Assembly (NCBI GenBank): GCA_025350085.1
Contig: JANXYI010000282.1
Span: 1-7,714, forward strand
DNA from: Deltaproteobacteria bacterium
Lineage (GTDB): Bacteria; Desulfobacterota; Desulfovibrionia; Desulfovibrionales; Desulfovibrionaceae
Reading direction: 5' to 3'
Length of the DNA: 7,714 nt
A program made the position numbers and the translations under genes. Within the stretch, counting starts at the first letter, position 1. The number at the start of each line of letters is the position of its first letter. Below, one piece after another: positions 6,624 through 7,714 of this stretch. The notes under the pieces are model-generated. The model did no database searches and was not told where the DNA came from. It saw nothing but the letters and a program-made list of their open reading frames with translations.

Positions 6624-7714
6624 ATGCTCGACAGGTTACGCCAGAACGCCGAAAGCTGGGGCATCAAGATCGCCTTTGCCATCATCATCGTGGTCTTTGT
6701 CTTCTACTTCGGCATGGGCAGCTTCACCGAGAAGAAGGAGCCCGTGGTGGCCTATGTCGGCGGCGAGGCCATCACCGCCCACGAGTTCCAGAAGGCCCAC
6801 GAGGACGCCATCACGGCCATGCGCCGCCAGACCCCGGGCATCTCCGCCGAGGAGCTGAACACCCCGCAGTTCAAGCAGGCCATCCTGGGCCAGCTGGTAA
6901 ACACCAAGCTCATGCTCGCGGCCGCGGCCAAGATGGGCATCACCGTGTCCCCGGCCGAGCTGCGCGCGGTCATCAGCAGCATCCCGGCCTTCCAGAACGC
7001 CCAGAACACCTTTGACCCGGTCATCTACAAGAACGCCCTGGGCCAGAACCACTCCACCCCCACGCGGTTCGAGGCCGAGCTCAGGAGCAACCAGGTCATC
7101 CAGAAGCTCCAGGGCTTCACCACCGTGTCCAGCCTGCTCTCCGAGCCCGAGGCCAAGGGCCTGTTCCAGTGGGCGCGCGAGACCGTGCGCATGGACTACC
7201 TGCTCTTCCCGGCCAAGGACTTCGAGGGGCTGGTCAAGCCCACGGACAAGCAGGTGTCCGACTTCTACGAGGCCGCCAAGGACCGCTACAAGCAGCCCGC
7301 GCGCATCCGCCTGGAGTATCTGCCCATCACCGTGGCCGACCTGGCCGCCAGCGTGAAGGTCACGGACGAGGACGTCAAAAAGAATTACGAGGCCAATGCC
7401 GAGAGCTTCAGACATCCGGCCCAGCTGCACGCCCGGCACATCCTGATCCTGGTGCCAGGCTCCGCGCCCCAGGAGGCTGCGGACAAGGCGCTCACCCGGA
7501 TCAAGGAGATCCAGGCCCAGCTGAAGAAGGGCGCCAGCTTCGAGACCCTGGCCAAGAAGAACTCCCAGGACCCCGGCAGCGCGCCCAAGGGCGGCGAGCT
7601 GCCCTGGTTCACCCAGGGCGCCATGGTCAAGCCCTTTGAGGAAGCGGCCCAGTCGCTGAAGCCCGGCCAGGTCAGCGAGCCCGTGCGCACCCAGTTCGGC
7701 TGGCACCTGATCCG
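6624..7714 (+). CDS. ppiD: PpiD/SurA-type membrane-anchored peptidyl-prolyl isomerase (partial, C-terminus off window)
   Basis: The first 363 residues are present and the frame is open at the right edge. A short basic N-terminus (MLDRLRQNAESWGIK) is followed by one hydrophobic helix (about 15-31) with no cleavage site, which places the rest in the periplasm. Residues about 40-265 match the SurA N-terminal chaperone type: helical, with the VAYVGGEAIT opening common to this family and an ILGQLVNTKLML helix. A parvulin domain begins near 267 with LHARHILI (H272) and continues through KKGASFETLAKKNSQDPGS and GGELPWF to FGWHLI. This is the PpiD arrangement: anchor, chaperone region, one parvulin core. 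E. coli PpiD is about 620 residues, so roughly 40 percent may be missing. Known members help fold proteins leaving the SecYEG channel. GGAG (6615-6618) lies five bases before ATG 6624. Many PpiD parvulin domains have little isomerase activity; whether this one does cannot be told from the sequence. Confidence 0.92.
   Translation, partial: MLDRLRQNAESWGIKIAFAIIIVVFVFYFGMGSFTEKKEPVVAYVGGEAITAHEFQKAHEDAITAMRRQTPGISAEELNTPQFKQAILGQLVNTKLMLAAAAKMGITVSPAELRAVISSIPAFQNAQNTFDPVIYKNALGQNHSTPTRFEAELRSNQVIQKLQGFTTVSSLLSEPEAKGLFQWARETVRMDYLLFPAKDFEGLVKPTDKQVSDFYEAAKDRYKQPARIRLEYLPITVADLAASVKVTDEDVKKNYEANAESFRHPAQLHARHILILVPGSAPQEAADKALTRIKEIQAQLKKGASFETLAKKNSQDPGSAPKGGELPWFTQGAMVKPFEEAAQSLKPGQVSEPVRTQFGWHLI

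Noticed and set aside
6636..7706. Minus-strand 356-codon frame opposite the PpiD-type gene
   Set aside because: Leu/Gly-rich antisense shadow with no domain; the plus strand has a proper ribosome-binding site, anchor helix and parvulin domain.

Overview
The window is about two thirds G+C and carries dense bacterial genes on both strands. The gene set suggests a sulfate-reducing bacterium of the Desulfovibrio group (Desulfovibrionaceae): an Aquifex-type single-chain aconitase followed by a PpiD/SurA-type chaperone, an unusual AroA-like protein upstream, and a large periplasmic-binding/PAS sensor. The taxon is inferred from gene content and base composition; no rRNA or other marker is present.

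Layout. Positions 1-2194, minus strand: the first 731 codons of a membrane sensor, cut by the left edge. It has a signal segment, a periplasmic type-3 solute-binding domain, one transmembrane helix, three complete PAS domains and the start of what is probably a fourth. Its output domain lies outside the window. Positions 2195-2695: about 500 bases with no firmly supported gene. They separate two divergent units, so they should hold both promoters, and they contain one doubtful minus-strand reading frame and a short perfect hairpin.

Positions 2696-7714, plus strand: four tightly packed genes that look like one operon. They are (1) a 547-residue protein with the EPSP synthase (AroA) fold pattern and a chorismate-mutase-like N-terminus, in which most known catalytic residues are replaced; (2) a short charged helical protein that overlaps gene 1; (3) a complete [4Fe-4S] aconitate hydratase of 640 residues; (4) the first 363 residues of a membrane-anchored peptidyl-prolyl isomerase/chaperone, cut by the right edge.

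Aconitase supplies isocitrate, and from it 2-oxoglutarate, in the partial citric acid cycle typical of these anaerobes. The chaperone works on proteins crossing the inner membrane. Why a probably inactive AroA homologue and a small helical protein share a transcript with aconitase is not evident. That AroA-like protein is the most unusual item in the window. No mobile element, tRNA, rRNA or CRISPR array was seen.
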